From Picochlorum sp. 'celeri' (taxonomy: Eukaryota > Chlorophyta > Trebouxiophyceae): DNA of 64,000 nucleotides. Of this stretch, positions 1-12,791 are shown piece by piece. The notes beneath the pieces were generated by a model that was not told where the DNA came from, made no database searches, and saw only the letters and a program-made list of their open reading frames with translations. Numbering within the stretch: position 1 is the first letter of the stretch; each line of letters opens with the position of its first letter. The DNA lies in the NCBI GenBank assembly GCA_010909725.1, contig JAACMV010000002.1:682001-746000 (forward strand), given 5' to 3'. The translations under genes were made by a program, and so were the position numbers.

Positions 1-556
1 GAATCGAACAATGCCAGCCTATGGTTGACATGCTGACCACCCTGTACATTGGTCACAAAAGCCTGCCTCACAGCAACCATCAAACTCGTATTTGCTGCAT
101 CTCCTTCGAATAGCAAGCCCCTATCCTCCACAACAGGAACCGTAACTAAAGGCTTCGTTGCAAATGCTGGCCCTGTACCAACACCCCACAGATCAACAAT
201 GTTCTGACGATTCTCCATCACATACCTCACATACCTTCTTTCTCCAGAGCCGTCATCAAAGCCAGCATCGCATGCGGAAGGTCCTCATTGGCTGACAAAT
301 AATTCAATAATGCCTTCATGATATCACCGATATCAACCCATCCGAGCAAGCTTGGAGAAGTTTCCAGGTCAGAGCTGTCCTCGATATCGGGCATCAGAAC
401 CATAGGTGCACTGAGGATTGAATTAGTAGCGAGCACTTTGAGTGCTTCTCCAATTGTCATATTATGCTCTAGCTTAACCACGCTTTGCCTTCGCACCAAA
501 CTACTTAAAGGTGTATTGTTCAAGAGGTCTTCCATATCGATTAGACTTCGTTTCAC
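1..556 (-). CDS. CBS-domain protein, 3' end cut by window edge
   Basis: The protein opens MKRSLIDMEDLLNNTPLSSL and continues with a CBS-like unit (TIGEALKVLATNSILSAPMV) and the usual linker hydrophobic stretch LGWVDIGDIMKALL. A 62-nt intron at 173-234 (GTATGTGAG...GGTACAG) restores the frame and gives a second exon containing KPLVTVPVVEDRGLLFEGD, typical of a further CBS repeat. CBS pairs bind adenine nucleotides and often regulate partner enzymes. The layout could be an SNF4/AMPK-gamma, Sds23 or plant CBSX-type protein; the sequence does not decide. It is divergent from the next gene, sharing a promoter region of about 270 bp. The C-terminal part lies outside the window. Confidence 0.7.
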
Positions 557-563
557 TCGTTAA

Positions 564-826
564 CTAGAAGCGTAAATGAAGATGTATGTATCTCGGGAAC
601 GTATTGTAAATTTTTTTCGCATTCTTACAAAAGGTCCACCTGCGGTCGTGCAGTATACACGGATGGGTGCGTGTCGTAGAATGGCGATCGAGTAATAATG
701 ACGTGGCATTGCATGTCCACATGGATCTGGATGTCATGAAATGGCTTTCAAGCACATGCAGATTGTTGAATTTTAAATACTTAATGCCATAGAGATAGAT
801 ATTGTGGACAGAGAGGAACTATTACC
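564..826. promoter_or_regulatory. Divergent promoter region
   Basis: This spacer separates two head-to-head genes, the CBS-domain protein on the minus strand and the small basic protein on the plus strand. It holds TGACGTGGC near 709, an ACGT-core site of the kind bound by bZIP factors. The same sequence recurs in the ETF-beta/DHX15 spacer. That it is a promoter is inferred from position. Confidence 0.4.
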
Positions 827-1352
827 ATGGGGGGTGGTCACAGAACCATTCGCTCCTCCAAGCAGAGTACATACGATCCAAGGAAAGCGAGAGAATTAAA
901 GAAGCAGAAAACATTTACAATTAAAAAGAGTTACCAAAAGCTGAAGAAGAAGTTGAATGATGTGAAGGCACGAGAATGTTCCATGGTGTTCGCATGGACT
1001 CACCAACAATATGTACTCATATGCATGCATGTGCAATGCAGCCCATTAATTATGATAGTATTGAAGAGCAGAAAGATTCAATGAAGATTTCTGTGGCTGC
1101 TGCTGCTGGCGTGGATGGTGACAGGAAAGCTGGCGACGTGCCTGTAGCAGAGGTGCCAGATGATAAGGTGAGTTTCTGTAGACTTTGACATGATATCAGA
1201 TCCCTAGTTCATACGGGAACATGCCCATGTTGTAGGATTCGAATAAGAAATCGAGGTCGAAGCAACGAAAGCAGATGTTAAAAAAGACAAAGCATGGCCA
1301 GCCATTGATGAAGTATAGAATTGAAAAGATGCTGGACGTCCTACAGAAATGA
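827..1352 (+). CDS. Small basic protein, probable Fyv7/CCDC59-type rRNA-processing factor
   Basis: Three exons (827-961, 1042-1167, 1236-1352) encode about 125 residues, rich in Lys and Arg. The N-terminal half (RKARELKKQKTFTIKKSY) is a basic helix. The acidic/alanine-rich middle is followed by a C-terminal block KQMLKKTKHGQPLMKYRIEK, which resembles the conserved end of the rRNA_processing (Fyv7) family that acts in 18S rRNA maturation in the nucleolus. Donors GTGAAG and GTGAGT and acceptors TGCAG and TGTAG are all canonical, and the frame is kept at every junction. The family call rests on this C-terminal motif only. The gene ends 46 bp from the stop of the convergent neighbour. Confidence 0.5.
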
Positions 1353-1397
1353 TGTATTTAATTATTCCGCTTTCATCTACTAGCAGCTTATTTTGTT

Positions 1398-2382
1398 TTA
1401 CGACAGACAGGTCATCATAGAAGTTGCTATTTCTAATTTATCCTTGTTGGAGAGATTTGGGTTGTTCTGGAGGCACAGGGCCTTTGCGGAGAGAGAGGGA
1501 TCATCCTTCATCTTGCAAAGAATTTCTTCCCACTGCTTCCCCTCTTCTGAAGCCGTATTGTCCTGCCGAGACTTTACTATCTTTAGGGCTCCCTCTTTGT
1601 ATCTTTCAAACTCAGATTCTTCCTGCATAGAAAATGAGCAAAGTCATTCTCTTTCAAAACAGCATTGCAATCAAATTATGCAACATGTGAATCCACGTAC
1701 AATCGAATATAAAGCGCATATTTTCTCCTTCATGGAATCCAGCAACTCTTCTGGTGTTTTGTGCACTTCCGGGACCATGCAACGACGAAGACTATACGAA
1801 TCTATAAACTTTTGATTCTTTTGAATCATGTGCATCTGATGAGGCCTCCGAGGCAAAACATTTTCAAACTTTCTCAATGCCCTCTTACGCTCTTCTGTCG
1901 TACAAGAGCCACTTATAAATCTCTGATACTCTTTCTCAGGCATCAAATACTTTAAAAAAGGCAACCTTGATGTATCGATGTAGGTCGATGCAGTCTCCTG
2001 CAAAAAGCAGCAAAACAACTATGAGTAACCTCTCTCAATCCAGGAGCATTGGTATTTTATCGGCCCATACCTGCAGCACTGCTTCTTGATTTTTCGTTAG
2101 CTTCTGCGGATTCGATATCAAATCAAAAAGGAGACTCTCCTGCTGGGCAGGGGCTTGCTCCTTTGTACCGGCACCTCTCCCTTGTCTCCCTTCTCCTCGA
2201 CGACCAGATCGACGACTCCCCTTTGCTTCCCCTCTGAAATCTCTCGTGTGAATTACATGAGGCCATCCGCACCCATCTACCACATCACCACTGCAACGTG
2301 TTCCACCTGACACAGCCAACCTCGCCACGCGAGTCTGCCTTGCACAGACCCGGAGGAACACTGTTTCCAGCGAATGAAACAT
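1398..2382 (-). CDS. Unknown protein with organelle-type presequence
   Basis: Three exons (2382-2071, 1997-1701, 1622-1398) join in frame to give about 277 residues. The N-terminus MFHSLETVFLRVCARQTR is amphipathic and free of acidic residues except one, as in mitochondrial presequences. It is followed by a Gly/Arg-rich linker (GRRGEGRQGRGAG) and then a compact helical region containing SNPQKLTKNQEAVLQ, LKYLMPEKEYQRF and KALCLQNNPNLSNKDKLEIA. I do not recognise the family. Conserved-looking exon junctions and typical introns support that it is a real gene. Confidence 0.6.
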
Positions 2383-2668
2383 TTTCAGATAATTAAAACT
2401 TCAGTTTTATCAGAAGAATTCGCTAAAGTTCAATGCGATCTGTTCATCGGATCAATAATCCCATTGCGCAGGCTGGACCATGAAATGGCCAACTATGTAG
2501 AGTTGGCAGTCGAATGATCCAGATTTGACCGATATCAACGAGAATCCTAAGGCCAGAGCCATTAATAAATATAATTAGACATCTCTTCGTGTTATAGATC
2601 TATTAGCGCTTGTATACGAAGCGAAGGAACTCCTTTTCTTCTTCACATTCGCATCATCTGAAGTCATC

Positions 2669-5600
2669 ATGGCAGAGGAGAAAGACGCCATCTCTTGTGC
2701 TTATAATTATATACTAACAGCCCATAAACCTACTTCTGTGACTCAGTCTGCGGTAGGATCGTTTACCGGGAGTTCCGACGTGAACTTGATCGTAGCGTAC
2801 GTTTGAAATATACTCCTCGGATGGAGCAAGGTGATGGATTTCACGAACATATGTTATTTTTTGAATACAGGAAGTCTTCTCGTTTGGAGATTCACAGATT
2901 GACAGAGGAAGGTCTTCAGGTGCGTATGGTTTTGCCGACCTCCTTTCTGTATCCAGCAGGTATTGGGTTCATGCTTGCTCTGCACATGTTGTAGGGATTG
3001 ATTGATGTTCCTCTGTATGGAAGAATTTCTGTGTTGGAGCTTTTCAGACCTGAGAGTTTTGAAAAGGATGTCTTGTTCATTCTGACAGAGAGGTACAAGT
3101 TTTGTGTCTTGGAGTACACAAAGAGTGGAGAACTGCAAACTTTGGCCAACGGTGATCTGTCTGACAAGATTGGTAGACCGTCGGAATCTGGGCACATTGG
3201 GATTATCGATAAGAAGTGTTCCATGATTGGCTTACATCTGTATGATGGTTTTTTCAAGGTTATTCCCATGGATCGTGCCGCCAAATTCGATCAAGCCTTT
3301 AATATTCGTCTCGATGAATTGAAGGTGATTGATATCAAATTTTTAGATAGTGCAGACGTTCCAACAATAGCTGTCCTTTCTGAAGATACAAAAGAGCAAA
3401 GGCATGTGAGGACTTACAAAGTGCTCATCGATTCAAAGGTGTGTGCTGTGCTGTTTCAGTTGTTTTCTATCGAGATGCAAGACACATAATTTTTGAAAAC
3501 ATGGGTACTGTAGGAAATTGAGCAAGGCCCTTGGATGGAAAATAATGTCGATCGGGGAAGTTCTCTACTCATTCCAACCAGCATGAATGGTGGATGCATA
3601 ATTGTAGGCGAAAACAAGATACAGTACAAGTCATCCGATGGCTCAGCTTCTATCACGATTGCTCCAACCCTCATGAAGGTAGGAAAGATGCCTATGCTGA
3701 CATATACTCTGCGATGCATGTCTTATGTTTGCTGATTTTTTGTTCTGTTGGCGCAGACCTATGCACAGCTTGGAGCTGATGGCTCCAGGTTCTTACTCTC
3801 TGACTACCTGGGAAATCTCTTCCTTCTTGTTTTAGAGAACAAGGATAACATGTATGTTTCAAGATCTCACTGTCCTTTGTCGTCTTAAGAAGATCAATTA
3901 CAGTCATTGTCATGCTGCAGGATGAATTTGAGAATGGAAAAGCTGGGCGAGACAAGCATCCCCTCAACCCTTTGCTATCTAGATAGTGGAATCGTATTTG
4001 TCGGCAGCTCAATGGGAGATTCTAGCTTGATAAAGCTACATGCTGATAAAATAGAAGGAAGTAATAGTTTTGTGGAACAGGTCGACACAATGCCCAACTT
4101 GGGCCCGATCGTGGACTTCTCTGTCATTGACCTTGATCGTCAGGGCCAGGGCCAAATTGTGGCATGCTCTGGAGGAGGTATGAACGGGTCTCTAAGGGTA
4201 ATCAGGAATGGCATCGGTTTCAATCAACAAGCAAGCATTGAGCTGAGTGGTGTTAAAGGTGTTTGGAATATTCCAAGGTGCGGTTGGCTAGAGTCATTTG
4301 GAAGTTTTTGAAGAATGAGGGCACCAACCTCGAGATCAGAATGTACTTTCAGAACATCTGTTCACCCGAAAGACTTTGATTCACTGTGCAGGGATGTGGA
4401 CGATTCCTATATGATTTTGAGTTTCATCGGAGAAACTAGAGTTCTGGGCATGAATATGGAAGAAGAATTAGACGAGATTGAGCTGAATGGAGTGGACATT
4501 GTTTCAACGGTGTGTTTGAATTTGAATGCTTCAAGCAGGCGTGCGCACAACTTTGAATGCGAGTGTATAACAAAGATGTCATGGTATTTAATATGCAGAC
4601 TGTGTATTGTTCCAATTTGGAAACTAAAGCCTTTACTCAAGTAACTCCTTCCGAGATTCGAGTGATTTCACAGGACGGATCTTCTTTACTTGCAGCATGG
4701 GCCGTGCCAGAGAATGACAGCATCCTGGCTGCCTCTTCAAATTCTAATATGGTATGTTATCTTTTGCTTCTATCCCTTTTGGCGAAGCCCACATGTGTTC
4801 AAAAGCGGAGGTTTCCAATTCCGGATTCGTCACATCATGCAGATTGCTGTAGCTCTCAGCTCAAGACAGGTTCATCTCTTCCAATGCTCGGAAAAAGGTA
4901 TTACTGAGGCATTCTCTGCTCAGCTGGAAGAGGAAATATCTTGTATCGACTGTTCTGAAGGTCTACTCGCTGTGGGGCTATGGAATATGACAGTCATGAC
5001 ATATTCGATCCCATCATTCGAAGAAGTCGAACGAATTTCGCTTGCAGAGGATGTCATGGCCCGAAGGTATGTGTCCCCTAACTGCTATCCTGCGCATATG
5101 AATCCGACAGCGAAACTGAAGGTGATCACGTTTTACAATTGCAGTATACTCGTATCGGACTTTGACGGGAGTAGATATCTGCTTTGCGGTCTTGGAGATG
5201 GATCCCTGTTGAGTTATAACATCGATTCGAGGAACAAAACCAAAGATCGAAGAAAACTCATCTTAGGGACGAAACCGGTCAATTTGCGATCTTTCAGGTA
5301 TGCTCCTGAATTTGTTGTCCACATGTACCCCGCACTGCGATTCAACTTCAAGCTTTTTCCTGGTTCCAGGTATCGAGGTGATGCTCACGTCTTTGCTGCC
5401 TCGGATCGCCCAACGGTCATACATAGCACGAATGGCAAGCTGATGTTCTCGAATCTTAACGAAGGAGAAGTGAATCATATCTCATCGTTTGGCGCGAAAA
5501 GCTACCCTGATACGCTTGTACTGGTGAAGCCAGACTCTTTGGAAGTAGGAAGCATGGATAGTATTCAGGTGAGTGATTATTCCGAGATCTCCCATCAGTT

Positions 5601-6885
5601 CTCAATGGATTCCAAGGGTCACTACTGTCTATTTCTTCCTTGTTGCAGAAGTTACACGTTCGCACTGTTCCACTGCACGAGCAGCCCCGGCGCATAGCTC
5701 ATATGGCAACGTCCAAAGCAATTTTAGTCACCACGTCGACTTCATTCTTAGGTTACGACAACGACGAGGGAGATCGTTTGCGATTGCTAGACGATCAAAC
5801 TTTTGAAACTCTGGATACGTTCCAACTTCTTCGCGACGAAATGGCATGCTGTGCGGCAGCTGTTCAACTCCAGGATGAGGACAAGGAATTTTTTGCTGTG
5901 GGGTCTGCATTTGCTCCCAAGTCGGAGCCTGAACCAACAAGTGTAAGTCGTATTGACATTGCGGTACAATGAGTGCAATGGAATGACTGACATGTGCGAT
6001 CTTTTCTTTTTTCAGGGGCGAATCCGTTTGTTCGCAGTGGTGGAAAATCGCCTCTCTCTTGTATCGCAAGTAGACACCAAAGGCGCTGTTTACAGTATCG
6101 CGACAATGAGAAAATCGCTACTTGCAGGCATCAATAGCAGAATCCAAATGTATCGATGGGAAAAATCTGCTAGTACTCTTGTTCCAACGTGTGGTCACTT
6201 TGGTCATACAATTGTCCTACAGATTGATGTGTGTGGCGATCTTATTCTTGTCGGAGATCTGATGAAGTCCTTGCAGGTGCACGTCTATAGGCCAGACACG
6301 GATAAGATCGAACTCTATGCTCGGGATTACCATCCAGTTTGGATGTCTAGTGTGCTTGCGATGAGTAAGTCCTTCTTCCTTGGAGCCGATAGTGGATATA
6401 ATATCTTCACTGCGAGGAAAAATGAGGAAGGAGCTAATGACGAGGATCGATGCCGACTTGATATTGTGGGGCAATTTCACGTTGGAGACTACATAAACAG
6501 ATTTCGACGGGGATCTCTGGTTATGAAACTGCCTGATTCAGAAATCTCGAAAGTACCAACCATATTATATGGTACGATAAACGGGGCGATAGGGATTATC
6601 GCATCGCTCCCGGCCGAGCAGTATGAAGTCCTAAGCGAATTACAGGAAGTGCTCCGAAATCACATCATGGGCATTGGTGGGCTTAGCCACGATGATTGGC
6701 GATCTTTCCAGAGTGCCTTCGTGCGTGGAGATACTAGTTCAAAAGGTTTCATCGATGGCGATCTTCTTGAACAGATACTCGACTTGGATCGCGTTGAACA
6801 AATGAGGATTCTAAAATCTCTAGGTGGCGAAGAGAAAGTAAGCAGAGCATTGCGACTTGTGGAAGATCTTTCTCGTCTGCATTAA
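2669..6885 (+). CDS. DDB1: DNA damage-binding protein 1 (DDB1)
   Basis: Thirteen exons encode 1,082 residues, within the family's usual length. DDB1 is the adaptor of CUL4 ubiquitin ligases; three beta-propellers bind CUL4 and WD40 substrate receptors in the nucleus. The start [20 protein letters not shown] matches the family N-terminus, followed by [40 protein letters not shown] and [13 protein letters not shown]. The C-terminal propeller and helical end are also clear ([51 protein letters not shown]). All introns are short with GT...AG ends, and phases are consistent throughout. The stop lies 82 bp from the end of convergent EPL1. Confidence 0.95.
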
Positions 6886-6967
6886 TAGTAGTTATGCTGA
6901 AAAATGTATGGTGATCCGATAGAAAGAGTGCATATATCTTTACATCTTGTAACTCCTGAATGTTTAT
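6886..6967. terminator. Shared poly(A) region, DDB1/EPL1
   Basis: The 82-bp gap between two convergent stop codons holds TTACATCTTGTAA at 6940-6952. It contains TGTAA, the chlorophyte poly(A) signal, on both strands as an inverted repeat. Use by both genes is inferred. Confidence 0.45.
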
Positions 6968-8661
6968 TTACTTTGGCTCCTGACCACCTGCGCTCATCAT
7001 TCTTTGATACGCTTTGTTGGCCAAGTCCACTTTGTTAGACCATTCCGCAAAATGTTTCTTGTCGTCCTCGCTCAACACCTTGTGCAAAGGTTCCACGGCC
7101 TCTTCTACATGGCCGATGTCCATTGTGAAAGGATTGCAGCGATCTATTACTACTCTGCCACATCTGCCTAAACGTGGCTGCCCTTCGTACTCGTTAAAGG
7201 AGCAATCTTGCATTGCGCTTTCTAAATCCGATGGTGATATCCAAGATGGCATGAGTTTCTCCTGCACAGGCAAAGCTGGAGGTGCCAACAGTGATACAGC
7301 ATTCATAATTGGCTGTTCTCCGAGCTCCTTTTTCTTCTTTTCCTTCTTTGTTTTGAAGTCCAATAACGTATTTGTTGCTCCTGGTGCAGCTTCGGGAAGG
7401 TCCTCAAAGCCAAGTGGCCTTCTGACACTCTTGCTCTTGGCAGATGTCAGGTATTCGTTCTCAATCTGCAATGATATTGAGGTAAGCAAGTCATAATAAA
7501 TAAAGGCTGTATATCTGGTAAAAAAATCAAACAGAATACTTGGAAAAAGATTCTCACCATGTCATGCTTAGGTTTTGGCTCTTGCTTCAGTCGAATTTCG
7601 AGTTGCTGCTCATCTACTTTTACATACATGAGATCTCTTTTCTTCCTCTCCCTTCTGACTATCAATTCAAAGAGCTCCATGGCCATCTTGATGTTATCAG
7701 CGATCATTGTCAATTTGTCGAGGGAATCAGCGTTGTTTTCTCTCCTTCTTCTTGTCTGTGGTCTGTTGGGCCTTTCCCTTGATCTGCAGCCAGCCACAGT
7801 GGTCAATCACTAACCTTTAAATTTCATTCATCAATCATCCTTTACCTGAATACTTTGTAAGGGTCTGTATTGTTTTGTGGGGTGGGTGCTTGAAGTCTAC
7901 GGAGCAATGGTCTTCCAAGAGCAGATCGTTTTTCTTTCCAATAAGAATAAACAGCTTCCCTGATCGTGTCTCTAGATGGACAGCATTCTTCAAGCATTTG
8001 AAGCGCATCTTGCTTCTGTAAATGATCTGTTGTCGCACATGCTTGTGCAGTACGCCTTTCCGCAGCCGCAGAGCCTACATATTATCAAAGTTGGTTAGCA
8101 TGATTCTGGTGCCATTGCTACCAGGAAGACGTTACTGACCTTGAAAAGAGAATACTTTATCAGTAGCTTCGGCGTTCATCAAGTCCAACTTCCATAGCAT
8201 CATCTCAAGCTTTTCAGGAGACAATCTCTCTTGGCCATCACCATTCAGGGTCGCAAGCCACTCGAAATCTTGTGAATCCAAGTCGTACTCTACGAATGTA
8301 GGATCTTCGAATCCAACTCCACCTTTGCCCCGAATGTATGTATTTCTACTGTGAAATGTAGGCAAGTAATCCAAAGCATATGATTCCACAGTGAGAGTAA
8401 TGGGTGTGGGAATTTCTTTCCCACCTTTTCCATGCTGGACCATTTTGGGCTGCACATACAGTTGGGTGGTCAGGGAGAGAGTACCACGCCAAATTACATT
8501 CAATCATGACCAACCTTTTCATTCTCCGCGTCCAATGCTTGATGGTTGTGCACTACGTCACGTGCTGGCCCATCAATCGCGTCGAGCAAGCTCTCATCCC
8601 TAACAATTTCTAAAGGCCTCTGAGTGTCGAGTGGCCGGGCACGAAACGTTCTAGTCGCCAT
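6968..8661 (-). CDS. EPL1: Enhancer of polycomb-like protein (EPL1), NuA4 subunit
   Basis: Five exons (8661-8515, 8449-8140, 8074-7846, 7783-7558, 7465-6968). EPL1 anchors the Tip60/Esa1 histone acetyltransferase in NuA4. The N-terminal EPcA part is MATRTFRARPLDTQRPLEIV, followed by IPTP and the acidic EYDLDSQDFEWLATLN. The diagnostic block EAVYSYWKEKRSALGRPLLR, then NTDPYKVFRSRERPNRPQTR, appears only when exon 3 is read in the frame fixed by the splice phases, which confirms the model. The coiled region MELFELIVRRERKKRDLMYV follows. The C-terminal tail is short and lineage-specific. The start codon sits at the first Met of the conserved domain. Confidence 0.88.
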
Positions 8662-9054
8662 GTTTGGAAAGTCAAAAGAAATTTAATTGGTCAAGAAACG
8701 TAACAAAAAATTCAAAATAGAAGCCTGCGTGCGCCTATTACTTGACAGAGCAAACTTTGAGCGGCAGAGAGGATGTCTTCGGCAATACACTTCAAACAAT
8801 CCCTATTCGAGTGTAATCCAGAATAATATTATTATTGGGATCTCAGGAAAATTTAATTAGACATAGAGCTAAAAGACACTGGCAGATTTGAACTGGCGGA
8901 TCAATGTTTGTGAAAGCGACCTCGAAGGTCAGTGTCGCCTCTCAATGTCTGGTTCCGATGGGACATGACCCATGGGACAAGGCGTTGCATCATGTGGAGT
9001 GAGAAAATCACTGTTCGTAGTCATTACCGCTCAGTATTTTTACAAATTGGGATG
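8662..9054. other. Intergenic spacer, EPL1 upstream / WAPL downstream
   Basis: About 390 bp without a supportable gene. It is AT-rich near 8670-8870, presumably the EPL1 promoter. I see no RNA gene or repeat. Confidence 0.4.
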
Positions 9055-11053
9055 TCAGATCTGGGATTCCAGTTGCACAAGTAAACCTTGAAGACTGGCC
9101 TCTGTCTTGGGCGTGAGGGCTCCTACGTTTTTGTAAAATGCAAAGCATTTCTGAATGACTCCAATCAAAGGCCTCAGAGAATCGCTTGATAACATACATT
9201 TTGCCTGTGCACAAGCTTCTGGATCGTTTACTACTAAAAATCCCAAGAGTATACCAGAATATGCACCGATAATTGATCCCATTGCTTGTCCTTCACTGTC
9301 CCGAAGGCTTTCCAAAGTGACTTCGTTATCATTTGTTGAAGTAATGGGGTCATTTTCTTCTTTTGAGCATAAATTGAACAGCTTAGCTACTATTTCTAAT
9401 ATTGTACTCGACAATGTCGATGAATCGCCCCTTTGCAAAGTTATGGCCTTGATCTTGTCCAAAGCAGTTGGTTCTGCTTCAACTATGTTTATAAGCACAC
9501 CAAGGGATGCTGATATCTCATCAATCCACGCTTTGAAGCTATCGAGATTTGTTTCACGTCCTAGTAAGAAGAAATAATAGATATAAATGGTATAATGAAA
9601 AGAATAACAAAATACAAGTTGTCGATACCATACCTGAGTCAGTACACCCAAACACCAGTCGTGCCAAAGCATTGCACAAGGCCTCGATGCCATCTGATTG
9701 AAGCAAGGCTTTGCATGCTCCTTCATTTCCCTCCGTTATATTCATCAATAGGCCTAAGAAACCACGATAGCATTCCTTTTTTAGGCCTTCAGGGCTGAGC
9801 TTTTGTCCTGATAAGACTTTAACTTGCATCGTCAGCCACTGTACAAAAGGCAATTTTGATAGCAATGGAGGCACTCCAGATTCCACTTCCAATTTAGCCA
9901 GGTGTTCCTCATTTTCCTGACAAGCAAAACAAGCTTGCTCCAAAATCGAAAGGCACCTGCGAACAGCAATGTCGTCAACTCAGATACCACATCATGACTA
10001 CTTCTCATCTCATATATTCCTCACCTTTCAAGTTTCCACAATCCTTGAACAGTCTTCATAGTAGGTCTTGGATCATTCAAAGCAAAGCTTTCTTGCATTG
10101 CAATCTTGACGATGATTAACAGGGATCCACTTTTGCTAAGACTCTTCTTCTCTTCTGTTGAGTCACGATCTTCACTGGGCCGGAGGGAAAAGGCAAGACA
10201 TGCCAGACAGATGCAAGCAGGCACTGAAGATATCTCTTTTGGTATTAGTCGACAGATTCTAGGATCTGCCAGAAATTTTCTAACGGATTGAACTAAGTGA
10301 GATGACCCCGCTACAACTGAGTTGAACTGCAATCATGCCAATCACCCTGTGATCTTCATTCTGTAATCATAACACACATATGAACGATTCATACCATTAA
10401 AATTCGATCCAATAACTCAAGCGCGGGCATATCTTCGAATATTTCCAGGTGGCCACTCACAGTGGACATGCAGAAAATGGAGGCTGACCCAAGAGCAAGC
10501 TCTGGATGGTCTGCAAATTCTAATTGACCTGCAACACCCCACCACGTGGCTCAACTCTTGGTGATCAAATCAAAGCTAAATACAATCAAAGTTCAACACC
10601 GTACATAGTCGTCGCATTAGATCACCCACAACACCGTCTCTATGAAGCAGTGCCCTCCCCCTCCTGCTACCCAGCAGTTCCACCAAATTTCCTAGGGATT
10701 CTTCTCTCGCAGATTTACTGGTTGATTCGAGCCCATCCAAAGCCCATACCATATCATCATTCAAACGGGCAATCTCTCCGATCTCTTGAGCCTACATGAA
10801 TAGACAGAATTAACACATCATTTCAAAGTTATTCACAGGAATCTGTCCATACCTCGGCAATGGTTGAAGGTGTTTGCGAATACACTTTATTGGTTGCAGG
10901 ATTTTCTGTCCTCGGCGTTGAGCTTCGCTTCTTCGATTTGAACGGCGAACTATTTGGACGCCTGCGTCCCAAGAGTTTTTTGACTGTCCTCTCTCCTGGG
11001 CTCTTCTCTTGTTTCGAGGGAGTCTTCCCTCGTCCTGGAGTCTCACCATCCAT
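9055..11053 (-). CDS. WAPL: WAPL-like cohesin release factor
   Basis: WAPL opens the cohesin ring with PDS5 and removes cohesin from chromatin. The protein starts MDGETPGRGKTPSKQEKSPG, a basic disordered tail with a possible nuclear signal (KKLLGRRRP). Across an intron it runs into AQEIGEIARLNDDMVWALDG, the start of the armadillo-like WAPL domain. Helical repeats follow: SLGNLVELLGSRRGRALLHR, LEFADHPELALGSASIFCMS and YRGFLGLLMNITEGNEGACK. The C-terminal WAPL end is AYSGILLGFLVVNDPEACAQ. Several short introns interrupt it, and the two I worked through (after MRRLC and after STIAE) keep frame. The open frame extends upstream to 11314, but the Met at 11053 is the more natural start. Confidence 0.75.
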
Positions 11054-11430
11054 TGCACGGGTATTATTAGAGTGAAGGAACCCTATTGTATCGTATTTAT
11101 TCACTCGGCTCGGTTGTCTTCGCAGACTCTGCAAATGCCCATTCCCGGAATGAAAAGCACGACGAAACGGCAGTCTCAAAACAATTTCTAGCCGACGACA
11201 ATCCTTTTTTAATTTTTTTGAAGATTGACAATTCTGTTTCCAGTTGTCGTCCATATCAGGATTGCCAGATCGGAATTTCATCGAGTGGATACGCATTTTG
11301 AAAGAGTCGTTCAAACGTTCGAGTCAACTCGGGATCATTGGAAACAAAAACGAGCTCAGCGCCGATTTGCATTGTCTTTCATAGCATGCTCAAAATGGAT
11401 TACACATCGTCTTTGTTGCGTAAATGAATA
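11054..11430. other. Intergenic spacer
   Basis: About 375 bp between WAPL (divergent side) and the end of malate dehydrogenase. Open stretches here are short and lack family resemblance. It probably holds the WAPL promoter and 5' UTR. Confidence 0.35.
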
Positions 11431-12791
11431 TTAATTGTTCGAAGCAAACTCAACTCCAGCAGCAATGTTTTTGGTAAGGAGTGGCTTCATCTTCTCCAAG
11501 CCATCCTGTTCTGCTGGGGAAAGGTCTCCCAATGGGAGGAATTCAGCGATTCCTTCTGGACCCAGGACAACCTGACTGCTAAAGTAAGGGAGATCAGGGA
11601 CCATGGTGGACTCAGTATACGTGCACTCAATGACCTTCTCTCCAGCCTTTGCAAGCAGAACAGATTCTGCCATTCTGGCAGCAGCATAAGCCTGTACGAT
11701 TCAAAAAGGAGAATATTAGGAATTATCAGCGATATATGTCTTTTGGAGAGAATAATATAGTCGCACCATTGAGAGAGTAGCAGATCCAGCTCCTGCCTTG
11801 GCCTCAACAACTTCTGTACCCGCATTTTGAATCCTCGTGGTCAAAGATGCAGCTTCCTCGTCTTCAAATGATACGGAAGGCGTTGTCTATAAATATAAAA
11901 GAAGAAGTGAAATCCATTCTGAATTTTGAACGTGATACAGACGTTGCAGAGCCCATACGCACCTGAGAAAGGAGAGGAAGAATCGTCTCTCCTGCATGTC
12001 CACCAATCACTGGCACATTCACATCCTTTACATCGAGACCTTTGGCTTCCGCGACAAATGTGTTTGCTCTCACAATATCCAAGGTCGTGACGCCCATGAT
12101 CTTTTTTGGATCGTACACGCCTGCCTTCTTCATCACCTCACAAGTAATCGGAACAGTTGAATTTACTGGATTGGAGATGATATTGACAATCGCATTTGGG
12201 CAATATTTGGCGACTCCTTCAGCCAAAGATTTAACGATGCCAGCATTGATGTTGAACAGATCATCGCGAGTCATTCCAGGCTTCCTAGGGACACCTGCTG
12301 GAATGATCACGAGTTCTGCTCCGGTGAGGGCTGCCTCGAGTTCCTCAGGCCCAGTATGAGCAGACACCTGCAATACAAAGACGATAGTGTCATGCTCACA
12401 CAATTGATTTAGAGTGATCGATAGCACAACCTACCCTGACAGGAGTGTTGCAGTGAGAAAGGTCAGCTGCAACCCCAGCGACATTGGCAATATCATACAG
12501 TGCCAAATCGGTAACCATGTTGTTCATCTTAAGCAACATTGACAATGGTTGACCGATGCCACCAGCAGCTCCAAGAACAGCGACTTTGCTGCAAACAACT
12601 GATGGCTGAGTGCGACTGCCTCTGCAGATTGATCTGCGGGAGACGGTGTGATGGACCAATGAAACATCGTTCATTTGAATAGATTTGAATCCATGGAAGC
12701 GATTGATCTTGGATAGAGACCTTGCGTTGCCTGGACGTCGCCCTGTCACTGGACATCTGACAGCGACTGTTTTGTTCTGACAAGCGATCAT
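11431..12791 (-). CDS. MDH: NAD-malate dehydrogenase, organelle-targeted (probably plastid)
   Basis: Interconverts malate and oxaloacetate with NAD(H). A 66-residue basic, Ser/Arg-rich extension ends near SVVC and precedes the Rossmann start [20 protein letters not shown]. This looks like a chloroplast transit peptide, though mitochondria cannot be excluded. Family motifs follow: [49 protein letters not shown] and the catalytic [18 protein letters not shown] (His in GGHAG). The C-terminus EFASNN lacks a peroxisomal PTS1. Introns are short; the last exon is 11431-11690. It begins the group of photorespiratory and malate-valve genes and is in tandem with the aminotransferase behind it. Confidence 0.9.

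Noticed and set aside
203..234. A 31-nt mini-intron in the CBS-domain gene
   Set aside because: It does not restore the frame; the 62-nt intron 173-234 does, and it has the usual size.
7835..8038. Open frame opposite and within EPL1 giving MRQQIIYRSKMRF
   Set aside because: The splice phases of EPL1 select a different frame here, which reads the family block EAVYSYWKEKRSALGRPLLR; this frame is a shadow.
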